A DNA stretch of 64,000 nt from Halichondria panicea. Its lineage: Eukaryota; Porifera; Demospongiae; Suberitida; Halichondriidae. A program made the translations under genes and the position numbers. Shown one piece after another: positions 1 through 33,862 of this stretch. Below the pieces are notes generated by a model that made no database searches, was not told the origin of the DNA, and saw nothing but the letters and a program-made list of their open reading frames with translations. The DNA lies in assembly GCF_963675165.1 (NCBI RefSeq), contig NC_087393.1, positions 1,927,502 through 1,991,501 of the forward strand. The letters run 5' to 3'. How positions within the stretch are numbered: position 1 is the stretch's first letter; every line of letters starts with the position of its first letter.

Positions 1-408
1 GGAATGACCGTTTTTGAAGACCATCGTCTCTTCTCCAGTATGTCTGACTGCATGTCTGCGTACTTTATAATAGCTAGCTAGCTAGCTAGCTCATTGTACT
101 ATAAATCATACAGTATCATTGTGTAAGTAATTTAAAAAAAAAAAGATGATGTCACCGTTTTAATTTATAATGAGAAATTGGTCGCGTTCTGCATCCAGTT
201 TAACGCTACCTTTATACGTGCGTTTTTAGAAACGGAACGGGAACTTTTTATTGATGTATACTGTAAGTCAGTATTGTAAAACTGTTGATTCATCAGAAAT
301 TGGTTGTCTTGTAAATTAATTGTTCAGTGGTATCAATCAGTCCATAAATTGCACGACTTTAAAGTTTGCCATTATTGAGAGATTGTTCACTTGTTGCATT
401 CAACACAG
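1..408 (+). other. Intron of RRN3-A (left part outside window)
   Basis: No coding signal seen. From about position 260 the sequence aligns with 31945-32085, the intron before the same exon in RRN3-B, which supports reading it as intron. A short GCTA microsatellite lies near 70-90. Confidence 0.6.
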
Positions 409-818
409 GTCGTCATTGTACGTACAGTCACTCTATCAGGAGTGGGAGGAAATGGAAATAGCAGAGGTGAGGAAAATGGTGTAAAAGCTTGTCCCTTTTC
501 AATTAAGTGTGTTACGACTATATACAGTTATTTACGCGTAGAGACTCATCGCCATGGTTGCTGGTGCATGTACGTCACATGACCGACCATTGGTATATTT
601 TTACTAAAACATAATGCCGGCCCTTAGTTATCATTTTGAACTATGATCATGCCAAAGACAAGTCACCGATTGTGCCCCAATCACAGTAATTATGTAATGT
701 ATTTTTCGCCTCCAAGCTGGAAGATGACCACAGCTCTATGGCCTCCTCTCTCCCCAACAGTCTTCCCATGACTACCTCACTGGACTCATCACTACCTTAC
801 TCTGTGTCACCATCATAG
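409..818 (+). CDS. RRN3: RRN3-A: last two exons of an RRN3-like Pol I initiation factor
   Basis: RRN3 (TIF-IA) makes RNA polymerase I competent to start at the rDNA promoter in the nucleolus by bridging it to the promoter factor. Two exons are visible. Exon 409-466 has a cacag acceptor and a gtgagg donor and encodes SSLYVQSLYQEWEEMEIAE, matching the family segment after the conserved FPFDP block. Exon 717-818 encodes LEDDHSSMASSLPNSLPM, then a Ser-rich tail and a TAG stop at 816-818. Phases fit: the first exon begins with one base completing an Arg codon and ends in phase 0. Both exons are open, unlike the copies at 32086 and 50911, so this may be the working copy, but the upstream exons lie outside the window. 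Assignment rests mainly on RRN3-C, where the conserved core is visible. Confidence 0.72.
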
Positions 819-933
819 ACAGAGCACTTTTTATATTGGATGAAATCATTTTCACTACTGTTCATTGACAGAATCTATTTGAATATTGAAATTGAATACT
901 GTACATGTATAATTATTAATTGCTATTTCATAA

Positions 934-1351
934 TGAAAGCACCGTGGGTGCTGATGCCTATAACATAAAGCTGTTTTATACACACATTATACAATGATGA
1001 ATCAATTTTGCTGCATGAAGAATCCAGAATTTATTATATAATCGCAGGAACTCAAAGAATGGGTTACGATCAACCATGATTGTGGTTAAAATGATCGATG
1101 CCAATAGTCCAAGTCTAAAATTGATGGCTGCAATGCATTCCAAGTACGTAAGCAAATCTAGGCATAATTAACTCGAGAACAAAGCATTATAATTATTTTG
1201 CAAATCCAAGAAAAACTACTCACACTTCATTGATCCTTGAGCAGCTGTATAGCAGTCTGCACAGTACAGAGAGACAATCACACACATGCGATATAATATG
1301 CACACACACACACGCACACAAATTTGCGCATGCGCACTAAGGCATAATTAT
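934..1351 (+). repeat. R1 interspersed repeat, partial copy
   Basis: It starts with the GAAAGCACCG...GGTGCTGATGCC end and stops at a GCGCATGCGCACTAAGGC end, like the full copies at 11068, 19227, 55711 and 61333. The interior is shortened and the CA run reduced to a short tract near 1303. Confidence 0.65.
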
Positions 1352-1780
1352 ATCCAAATCATACTCTCTACAGCATGCAGGTTAAGTCTACTCTCCTTCA
1401 TTCTCCTAAAATTGTACTTAAATACAACTCTGCGCGAGGCTAATCATGCGTGTGCGTATACCTAGTATATAATTATAACGGGTAATTTTCGTGAAAATTG
1501 TTATTTTCTTGGACAAGCTGACCTGTACAATGCAGTGCTCGTAATGAAGGAAGGAAATTTATATGTACTATAGCTGATCATGTCAAGTTCAATTAATGTT
1601 TACCCCATGAAAAATAATAGGGATAGGAGGGATAGGGTTTAATTACCCGCTATATGGTACAAGATTTTAAATAAAAGGGGGATTGAATTTTAGGGGTTTG
1701 GGGGTGTCTTAATTGTATTGTAAAAAAATTTATATAAGGCACGTAGCGTAAGTTTGCAATAAATGAGGTCAGATAATATA

Positions 1781-1998
1781 CCGTATAGCGGGTAATTTTC
1801 GCGGGGTAAAATATTTGTGGTTGAGCAATATTAATTTAGTCATTTCGTGGATAATAATTTCGTGATTGCTGCTTGCACTGCAGGTAAAGGTAGGCAAGGT
1901 CGCTTCATTTTTGCATGGGTAAAATATTCGTGGTCAGACCTTCCGTCACGAAAACCACAAATATTTTGCCCCACAGAAATTATCCGCTATATATACGG
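1781..1998. mobile_element. TA-flanked MITE (CCGTATAGCGGG termini)
   Basis: About 218 bp bounded by TA (1779-1780 and 1999-2000). The left end begins CCGTATAGCGGGTAATTTTC and the right end is its degenerate inverse, ending CTATATATACGG. The interior has further inverted segments built on AAATATTCGTGGT. The RRN3-B/ANK-2 spacer lacks it near 33070-33090. TA duplication and CCGTA ends suggest a Tc1/mariner-type non-autonomous element. Confidence 0.75.
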
Positions 1999-2230
1999 TA
2001 AGGTAAGGAATATAAGGTCGATTCACGGGTTGTATAATGAGAGTATATAATTATAGCATCATGCATGAATGCACTGGCAGCATGGCACATCTAATGCTCG
2101 CTCTTAACACCGTCACTGCATTCGTATGTACCTATAAGTTTTCTTTCGATTGATTGAGCACAAAGTAATCAACGTAAACTCTTATACAAAATAATTATGA
2201 AGAAACATATAAAATTACACAGAAGTATAA

Positions 2231-26359
<24,129 letters not shown>

Positions 26360-26922
26360 GGTGGAACAAAAGGACCGTGCAATACCCAGCTACAGCAAAC
26401 ACTACTGAGTCAGCAAAATCATCGCCATTTGGCGGATCGTGTCTGTATCTGTATGTTAATACGGGCACTACATGTCAGAGGAGGTACGACAGGGTCAACA
26501 GGTTCACTAAAAATTATTGTCTTGCGTTCTTGACTTTGGTACCATTTTTTTCATCTAACAGATAGCGCTTTCGTTGTTTATTTGACTGCTTAGAAGCTTT
26601 CTATAACCAGTGCATCAAAACGTATACCCTCTAGCCACAAAAATCTATTTTATGATATCCAAAGAACATCAAGAAACTTGTCTCGGGTGTCTAGGGTGTG
26701 ATAGTTAATTCACTATGGTAAACTAGTAGCTAGTGGTGCATGGGGAAAAACCGTGGGGCGCGGTGGAAGAGTCAGTTTCCCATGTAATTGACCTTTTGAC
26801 TGTGTCGTACTTCCGCTGACTACGTTACAAGTGTACATTAGACCATGATTCGTACCAAATGCAGACAAATTTGCCGACTCAGCAGTTCACAATTGTAACA
26901 TTTTGTTTAGGACCATTGATAG

Positions 26923-27250
26923 CCTCGATTCCAGGCCGCTCTTCCTCGAAGAGAGGGCCTGGTATCGACTGTTTGCGCATGCGCTAACCATTAGCCAGAT
27001 ACCGGCTAACGCAGGATAACAACGTGTATGCTCAGTAAAACAATGACGTCACAACGAACGGAAGTGGATTGAAGGAAGTAGACAGAAAGTTAGATTGAAG
27101 GTTTCTAGCCTATCTGATAGCATTCTGATAGCTACCCGTAGCCTGCTATGCTAACAAAAGACCCACAGCCTGCAACAGTGTGGGATGACAATCATCTGAA
27201 CGGAGTGAAAGCTGACAATAGCCTAATGGACAGGCCATGCCCATCTAATA
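26923..27250 (+). repeat. R2 interspersed repeat
   Basis: Begins AGCCTCGATTCCAGGCCGCT and carries TTTGCGCATGCGCTAACC. It is the counterpart of the ANK-2 copy at 40349-40630, whose 5' end was removed by a deletion. Confidence 0.65.
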
Positions 27251-27741
27251 CTAACTTTGGTGAAAGTCTACTATACTAGCTACTGCTACTGACTCTATCA
27301 GAAAGAAAATAGCTGTACATAGCTGTACAACAAAACTACAGCTTTGCTAGCTAGCTGGCTAAATATCTTTGTGTATGACTTTCAATACTTTGTCAGAATA
27401 TTTTCATGATAAATTCAGTATTATAAGACAGTTTACGGGAACAAATATCCAATAATGTTGCGCATGCGCAAGCAGTCAGTAGCAGGCCTTCTCTTCAGGG
27501 GAGGCTAAGCTAGTGAAGGAGGCTAGACCATTGATTGAAATAACTTAAGGTGTATGTTGAAATTAGGCACATTACCGCATAGCAGGTAATTTTCGTGGGG
27601 GTTGAATATGAACAACGGTGATTTTCATTTGTTCCATTACATGCACTGCAATGCATGCGTTTCGGTAAAACACGCCTGCATTTTCGTGAGTAAATTTTTG
27701 TCGAGGGAAGCTTGCCCAGAAAACATACGAAAATTACCCGT

Positions 27742-27840
27742 AACCGTCTAATTACAGCGCCACTCTAATAGAAGCGCCAAGTTCACAAAAAAATAATTTA
27801 TAATTAATTTTTAGTGGCGCTGTATAATTATTAGACGGTA
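27742..27840. mobile_element. Short hairpin MITE (ACCGTCTAATTA ends)
   Basis: Inverted ends around ACCGTCTAATTACAGCGCC and GGCGCTG...TTAGACGGT flank about 50 bp of AT-rich core. A second half-copy follows at about 27901-27951. It interrupts the right end of the MITE starting at 27575. Similar CAGCGCCAC pieces lie near 29440-29475. Confidence 0.55.
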
Positions 27841-28066
27841 TATACCGTTCCCCGTATACTCTGTAGGACAAACCCAAAGTTTTCTTGTTCTATTTGTGCG
27901 TCACTGGAAAATCATAATTAATTGTTAGTGGTGCTGTATATTAGACGGTATATACCGTTCACAATTTTTGCAAATCTTATGATTACTGCAAATCTTGAGC
28001 AGCTAGTGCTATACACTAGTATAATTATACGTAACATAATTATTAGGAAGTAACCCTCTCCCCCCC

Positions 28067-28072
28067 ACTCAC
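28067..28072 (-). promoter_or_regulatory. Conserved splice donor ending the kinase exon
   Basis: CAGAATG/gtgagt, phase 0, is identical in both kinase copies (here and 41503-41508), while the read-through tails after it differ (VSGGERVTS against VSARERVNYF). Confidence 0.6.
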
Positions 28073-28993
28073 CATTCTGGGATGCCTGTGACACAGCTCT
28101 CTGAGTGAGCTGCTCACTTCCTCAACTGCTGGTCTCTCCTCGGGTCGGTCGTGGAGGCAACGAACAACGAGAGGATAAAGAGTGTGATCCTCCCCCATTG
28201 TATCGTGAACGGATGTACTTCGTCTCATTAGCTCAAACGTCCCCTCACGTTCGTATTGCGCCCTGTTTGGGTCACTGGTTAGAATTGTGTACACCTTGGG
28301 CAAATCCCCAATGAAAGTGTGGATGATGAGATTCCCGAAAGAGAAGATGTCCAGCTTGGTGGTGTAAACGGGATTCTTCACTTGGCTTTCCGGAGACATG
28401 TAGATGAGGTGACCCGGATTAGTGGACAAGATGGTGGGCACTGTTGGATCTACGTACCTGGACACGCCCAGGTCTCCAATCTTGGCAGTGAGGTCCTCAG
28501 TGAGCAGAACGTTGGGAGCAGTGAGGTCTCGGTGGATGAGGGGAGGGGTCAGAGAGTGAAGGTAGCGAAGGCCCTTAGATACATCATAGAGGATGTGGAT
28601 TCTAGTGGCAAGGTTTGCCTCGGGATTCTTTTTGACAAAGTCAGCCAGATCAGAATGAAGCCTCTCCATTATCAGACTGATGTCATTCTTGTCACGGCCG
28701 TAATGAACTCCCTCAAAGCTGACCACGTTGGGATCATCCAAGCTCTTCAAAATGCGACATTCGTTGCGGAATTTTCTCACAATGAAGTCTCTCTGCTGAG
28801 TGGGGGCATGAGGGTAGTAGTTGTCGGCTTGGAGCAAGATATTGTGGAGCTTTTTTGCAATACACTTTTTCCCGTTCACTGTGACTTTGAAGACTATTCC
28901 ATAGGCCCCAGAACCCACTTTGTTTTCCTCCAGGCCCAGTCCCTCCACCTGGACCACCAGAGCATCCAGATCCACTTCAGACAATTCAGCCAT
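28073..28993 (-). CDS. Kinase-1: TKL-like protein kinase domain exon
   Basis: A complete kinase domain in one open exon: MAELSEVDLD start at 28993 (aaagATGG context), glycine loop GSGAYG at residues 27-32, ATP lysine K47 in IAKKL, helix-C Glu E78, catalytic HRDLTAPN at 154-161, metal-binding DLG (in place of DFG) at 174-176, SPE at 200-202, LDIFSFG at 214-220 and a closing Arg in EERPAV near 287. All core catalytic residues are present, so activity is expected. HRDLTAPN and the overall shape suggest the tyrosine-kinase-like group; substrate unknown. Read straight through, the frame stops at 28043 after 316 residues, but a consensus donor (ATG/gtgagt) follows residue 307 and is shared with kinase-2. 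It lies 5' of ANK-1 on the same strand, so it may be a separate gene or the 5' exon of a kinase-ankyrin fusion. Confidence 0.85.
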
Positions 28994-30481
28994 CTTTCAC
29001 AGAAAAACTTGGATGGATATAAGGAGGGCGTAAACAAGCCATCACACATGCGCAGTTATAGAATTGGAAGCTGACTCCGCATAGCGCATGCTGAGGCTGG
29101 GCCGGCTGGACTGAACATTATGAGCTGAATCATGGTACATGGTTTGGTCCTATTTGCTCTTCAAAAGTGGTAAGCCAGTGTTAGAATGATATGCCAATTT
29201 ACAAGGCATGATACCACACCACAGAATGCATCAACTGTATGAGTTTTATCATATGGTTTTATCAAGCTCATTCACGACCACATGATCGATACGCTTCAAA
29301 GATTGTATGGAATGTTGTCAATATTATCCATTCCCACATGTGCCCACAATTTTATGGTAGTGGTATTCAAAGCATTTTTTGGAGACCTCATTTCTAATTC
29401 TCCTGATGGGATATAAAAAAAACATTCACCGATTGATGTAATTACAGCGCCACCATAATTACAGCGCCACGTCAGCATTAGCATAATTTTGAGGTCCTAA
29501 AAGAAGAGCCTACCGTTGCTGGGATTTTTTTTTTTCTGGCATTTCTAAAAGGCTTGTTTGAGACATCAAGACAATCATCCTGCATCTTTGACTTCCTTCT
29601 CGCTTCTGAACATTTGTCTAGGCCATAGACGTCTAGCTACAGTCAATGAATGTTGTTTACGAGTCACTCAGAGTCAAGCTCAATAGCAAGTGAAACTGAG
29701 CTAAACCACGGCCATTTTCTCTGCAAATTGTATATACTAGCTGTAGAGCGCCAGCTGGACTGAACTCACTTTTTTGTAATCTAAAAGATGCGCCACTCAG
29801 ATTTACATCAGTTACGGTATACCGTAATTGTTGTATTATAGCACCATTAGATTCACCAGGAGTAGATTCACCACTCCTGGCGTTGCTCTGTGCCAACACC
29901 CTTTAGTATATACGTAGCCAGGGTGTGGCAAAGGGGGTAATTGCCCCCTGGATCTTTACTATTCAGTTCAGGTTAGTGCATCTGATCTAGCTGAGCACCC
30001 CATTTTCTTTCAAACCTTGTTGGCCCGGCAATCAAAACGTTTTAGTCTTTAAACTGTGATCTAGACTATAGTTCTTGTGCTTAGCTAAACTAGCTTGCAT
30101 GTTCTATGCAAATAAAACATCAGGCCACACCCAATTAAGTACAGAAAATTATGATGTTATTATCAAGAGGCGTGGCTTCCGGTCAGAATTTCGATCCTCT
30201 GGCTCATCTCTTGCTCTTGATATCTCATATAACTAAACTGCTGACTAGACACACAAATAGCGCAGACTCGGTATATTTACAGCTTTTAATTCTTTTATTC
30301 ACACGTGATCTCAACATCCTTCCAACCTCCTCTGCATGCCCTCAAAATCAATCAATATAAATTTTGCTAATGATTCGTAAATAACATGACTGTTCTATAA
30401 TTCTCCTCATGATATTCTGTATATAAGATACATGCCAAATGTGGGCAATTCGGTAAAGTGTTGAATATCCTTGTTATTCAG
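28994..30481. other. Spacer between kinase-1 and RRN3-B
   Basis: No gene recognised. It holds a tandem duplication of ATTACAGCGCCAC near 29440-29475 and unique AT-rich sequence. From about 30350 on it aligns with the intron before RRN3-C exon h. Confidence 0.5.
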
Positions 30482-30681
30482 ATACTTGGATGGCTGTTCT
30501 CCTGACAACATGAAGCCTGAGGTCAAACTGCACTGTCCATTCTTCTCACTCTGTCAGGCTGTGTTCTGTGTGTTTGTGTTCAGGCGTAAAGGCACTACTG
30601 GACTCACCAGATGGTGAGTTACAGATCAATGTACTTTGTGTGTCATTGATATTAGAAAGCCTAAGCCTGGTAGACAAACTA

Positions 30682-30872
30682 CCGTATAGCAGGTATATAT
30701 ATTTACTTTCGGAATGTCTGTTAGAAAAGTTTTGCAGATTTTATTTTCGCAGAATAGCAACCTTTTTGCAGCATGCTATTAAATTCGTGGGTATAATTAT
30801 GATGTTCGTGGTACATGCTTAATAAGCAAAAACCGTGAACATTTATACCCTCAAACGGTACACGCTATACTG
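30682..30872. mobile_element. TA-flanked MITE in RRN3-B (CCGTATAGCAGG ends)
   Basis: Begins CCGTATAGCAGG after TA (30680-30681) and ends ACACGCTATACTG before TA (30873-30874). Related to the MITEs at 1781 and 33651. Confidence 0.6.
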
Positions 30873-31319
30873 TAGCAGGAGAGCACTCGTACTCATACAC
30901 TCCTGACAGTAGTTATTATTATTGTTGTGTACAGGATTGAAATTCTCGAGACAGCTCGATTTTGAGAGAGTCATCTCGTCTCAACACAACCCTCTCAAGG
31001 TGAGTACAGTTGCCCAGGTTGTGACCTGACTGTGTGCATTGTGTTAGACTTACTCTGTATTGTGTCCATTCCTCACCCCCGGGCCACAATATGTCCACCC
31101 ACCACACCCACCCACACACTCTCACTCAGGTTGCATGTTTTCCGGTGAGTTTTTTATCAAAGTCAGTGGGAAATTTTCGGTGCAAATTTCGCGTTTTTCG
31201 AGGGCAGAGTAATTTATGCGAAAATTAATACATGCACTATATACGGTATAGTAATATACTCAATTATACAATGATTGCACACAAACACAATGACCCAGAC
31301 CAAGTGTACTCTGTATACG

Positions 31320-31399
31320 GCTGGAGCTCTCCCCCCTTGTATTTCAAGCCTATACAGTGCAGTATATAGGCTTGAAATACAAGGGGGGAGAGCTCCAGC
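31320..31399. repeat. Perfect 35-bp palindrome at the RRN3-B breakpoint
   Basis: The arms 31320-31354 and 31365-31399 are exact inverse copies around a 10-bp centre. The right arm is the normal intron sequence before exon b (compare 44297-44316); the left arm is an inverted duplicate. Confidence 0.95.
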
Positions 31400-32507
31400 C
31401 CTCCGCCACTGTTGGTGTATAGCTTCACAGCACTAATCTGTACCTGTGTGCAGGAGGTAGCCCTGAAGAACGTCCTGTATCTGACCACATACTGCCCCGC
31501 CCTCAGAGACGGTGTCTGGGAGCTCATCTTCCCATCAGACGCTCTCTATCGATGTGAGTATACAGTCTACCCATTGTAAATGCACAGATGTGTTCACTTT
31601 CTTCCCCTCCTCGGAGGCTCCAGTTGTGACCCCAGAGGTTAAAGTTCAGCAACAGGAGCAAGCCAACCTCCTCGACTGTTATTTCCCCTTTGACCCCTAC
31701 TGTCTGAAAAGGTGCTACATGCTTATGTAGTGGATTAGTTCATTAACAGAGAGGTGCCTGTTATTTTACACTTTGGGGGACGGAACATTATTCTTGTACC
31801 CGGCCTCTTTGTCAGGACAGAGATTTTATTACAGTTGGTGTCAGCCGCCCTTATTCAGAAACCAGTATCCTTTATCGGAGGTTCCACAGTACGTACTATT
31901 AGAGTTGTTGCTATAGCTTAGTTACGATCGAGATATGTAGTCAGTATTGTGAACTGTATCGACTGATCAGAAATTGGTTGTCTTGTAAATGGTCTGTTTT
32001 AATTGTTCAGTGGTATCAGTCCATAAATTGCACGACTATAAACTTTGCCATTATTGAGATTGTTTACTTGTTTCACCCAACACAGGTCGTCATTGTACCG
32101 TACAGTCACTCTATCAGGAGTGGGAGGAAATGGAAATAGCAGGGGTGAGGAAAATGGTGTAAAAGCTTGTCCCTTTTCAATTAAGTGTGTTACGACTACA
32201 GTTATTTACGTGTAGAGACTTATCGCCATGGTTGCTGGTATTTAATTGCATGTACGTCACATGACCGACCATTGGTATATTTTACTAAAACATAATGCCG
32301 GCCCTTGTTATCATTTTGAACTATGATCATGCCAAAGACAAGTCATAATAGTTACCAGTTATGCCGATTGTGCAGTAATTATGTAATGTATTTTTCGCCT
32401 CCAAGCTGGAAGATGACCACAGCTCTATGGCCTCCTCTTTCCCCAACAGTCTGCCCATGACTACCTCACTGGACTCATCACTACCTTACTCTGTGTCACC
32501 ATCATAG

Positions 32508-33307
32508 ACTGATCACTTTTTATATTGGATGAAATCATTTTCACTGCTGTTCATTAAACAGGTTGAATATTAAAATTTAATATTTATTGAATACTGTACA
32601 TGTATAAATTAACAAACGACCACCTCCGAATAAAGGCCAGCTGCTATATAACGGCCAGGCACTCAGGTCCCAAATGAACAGTTCGTGTACAAAACAACCT
32701 CTCAACAAAGGCCACCTCTGTGTAAAGGCCAAAACATTGTTCCCCAATGGTGTCCGTTATAGAGGGGTTCCACTGTATATAGCGGGTGAAAATTCGTTGG
32801 ACAAGCTGACCTCGGAACGCATGCAATGCAGTGCTTGTAATGAAGGAAACTAAATGTAGCTCATGATCACGTAAATCACCGCTGTGCAAGTTCAATTAAT
32901 GTTTACCCCATGAAAATAGGGTTAGGGTTATAGAGTTTAATTACCCGCTATACGGTACAATGACTCGGAGTGTCACACAGGATTTTAAATAAAAGGGGGA
33001 TCAAATTTTAGGGGTTTGGAGGCCAGTGTCTTATGTTAATTATAAAAGTACGTAGCTTAATTTCGTGAGGCCAGATAATAATAAGGAATAAGGTCGATTC
33101 ATGGGTAATTGTATAATGAGAGTACAATAATATTATTATAGCATCATGTATAACTGCACTGGCAGTCTGGCACCTCCAATGCTCGCTCTTAACACCGTCA
33201 TGATCACTGCATACGTATGTACCTAAGTTTAAAAATGATTGAGATTAGTAATCAATTAACGTATAAACTCTTATACAAAATATTTTTAAAATTACACAGA
33301 AGTATAA
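32508..33307. other. Spacer between RRN3-B and ANK-2
   Basis: Tail-to-tail spacer matching 819-2230 in part. A GGGGTTCCACTGTA end near 32766-32779 recalls a pogo-like terminus. No gene. Confidence 0.5.
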
Positions 33308-33397
33308 TTACATAATATTACACTGTTTAGGCTGTAACAATTCACAGACTTGAGTGTGTCCATTCGTACGAGCCAGATCGTAGGCAGATTGACCACC
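33308..33397 (-). CDS. ANK-2 terminal exon (type T)
   Basis: GGQSAYDLARTNGHTQVCEL, then LQPKQCNIM and TAA at 33310-33308. The intron before it is only 52 bp. Confidence 0.8.
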   Translation of the reverse strand, partial: GGQSAYDLARTNGHTQVCELLQPKQCNIM

Positions 33398-33449
33398 CTG
33401 CATTGTATGAGCATGACTCAATACAGTACCACATGATGTAATGACTCAC

Positions 33450-33548
33450 CTTGTTCCTGAGGTTGGGGTCAGCTCCACAGGAGAGAAGGTGACGGACAAT
33501 GGCAGAGTGTCCATTTTTGGCAGCAGACATCAGAGGAGTCCTGTTGAA
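33450..33548 (-). CDS. ANK-2 exon, ankyrin repeat type F
   Basis: Thirty-three residues beginning FNRTPLMSAAKNGHSAIVRH and ending ADPNLRNK, close to the ankyrin consensus. Donor gtgagt, acceptor atgcag. Nearly identical to 51774-51872; missing from ANK-1. Confidence 0.82.
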
Positions 33549-33650
33549 CTGCATTGGGAGAGAATACATGTAATTTATAATGCATGGTATAGACCGACTT
33601 AGAAGTTAGTGCAAGTTAATCATGCCATTTCTGGCTTACCTAGGAATGTA

Positions 33651-33862
33651 CCGTATAGCGGGTAATTTTCGGGGGCGGGGGACAAAATATTCGTGGTTCA
33701 GCAATATTGAGACATTTCGTGGGTAATATTTTCGTGGTTGGAGCTTGCACTGCAGGTAAAGGTAGGCAAGGTCGCTTCATTCGTGGGTAAAATATTCGTG
33801 GTCAGACCTCCAACCACGAAAACCACGAATATTTTGCCCCACGAAAATTACACGCTATACGA
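33651..33862. mobile_element. TA-flanked MITE (CCGTATAGCGGG ends)
   Basis: Same family as 1781-1998, with the left end identical over more than 20 bp and shared interior motifs (TGCACTGCAGGTAAAGGTAG). The right end has decayed from CGG to CGA. Confidence 0.7.

Larger units (their letters stand above)
819..2230. other. Intergenic spacer between RRN3-A and ANK-1 (tail to tail)
   Basis: This spacer of about 1.4 kb separates two converging 3' ends. It holds a partial R1 repeat (934-1351), a TA-flanked MITE (1781-1998) and AT-rich unique sequence. Parts align with 32510-33300 and 51020-51630, the equivalent spacers of the other two cassette copies. No gene seen. Confidence 0.6.
26360..28072 (-). 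other. Gap between kinase-1 and ANK-1 start
   Basis: Either a promoter region for ANK-1 or an intron linking kinase to ankyrin exons. It contains an R2 repeat (26923-27250), a MITE remnant starting at 27575 and the hairpin MITE at 27742-27840. No coding exon recognised. Confidence 0.45.
30482..32507 (+). pseudogene. RRN3: RRN3-B: scrambled, frameshifted RRN3 pseudogene
   Basis: Recognisable exons in window order: h' 30482-30613 (YLDGCSPDNMKPEVKL), i' 30935-30999 (GLKFSRQLDFERV), a remnant of exon a near 31287-31315, b' 31454-31553 (VALKNVLYLTTYCPAL), a c/j fusion ending at 31711 (ANLLDCYFPFDPYCLKR), k' 32086-32144 and l' 32406-32507 (ends SVSPS, TAG). In the normal order a and b precede h and i, so the copy is rearranged. 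Compared with RRN3-C, h' has one extra A (CGTAAAGG against CATAAGG), b' one extra C near TTCCCATCAG, and k' one extra C (TACCGTAC against TACGTAC). Each breaks the frame. It cannot encode RRN3. Confidence 0.85.

Noticed and set aside
409-582. Frame reading straight through the RRN3-A exon at 409 (VVIVRTVTLSG)
   Set aside because: The neighbouring frame gives SLYQEWEEM, matching RRN3, with correct phase to the exons on both sides.
28319-29074. A 251-codon open frame on the + strand
   Set aside because: It lies antisense to kinase-1 and recurs antisense to kinase-2 (41587-42396). The minus-strand product has every kinase motif, so this is a shadow.
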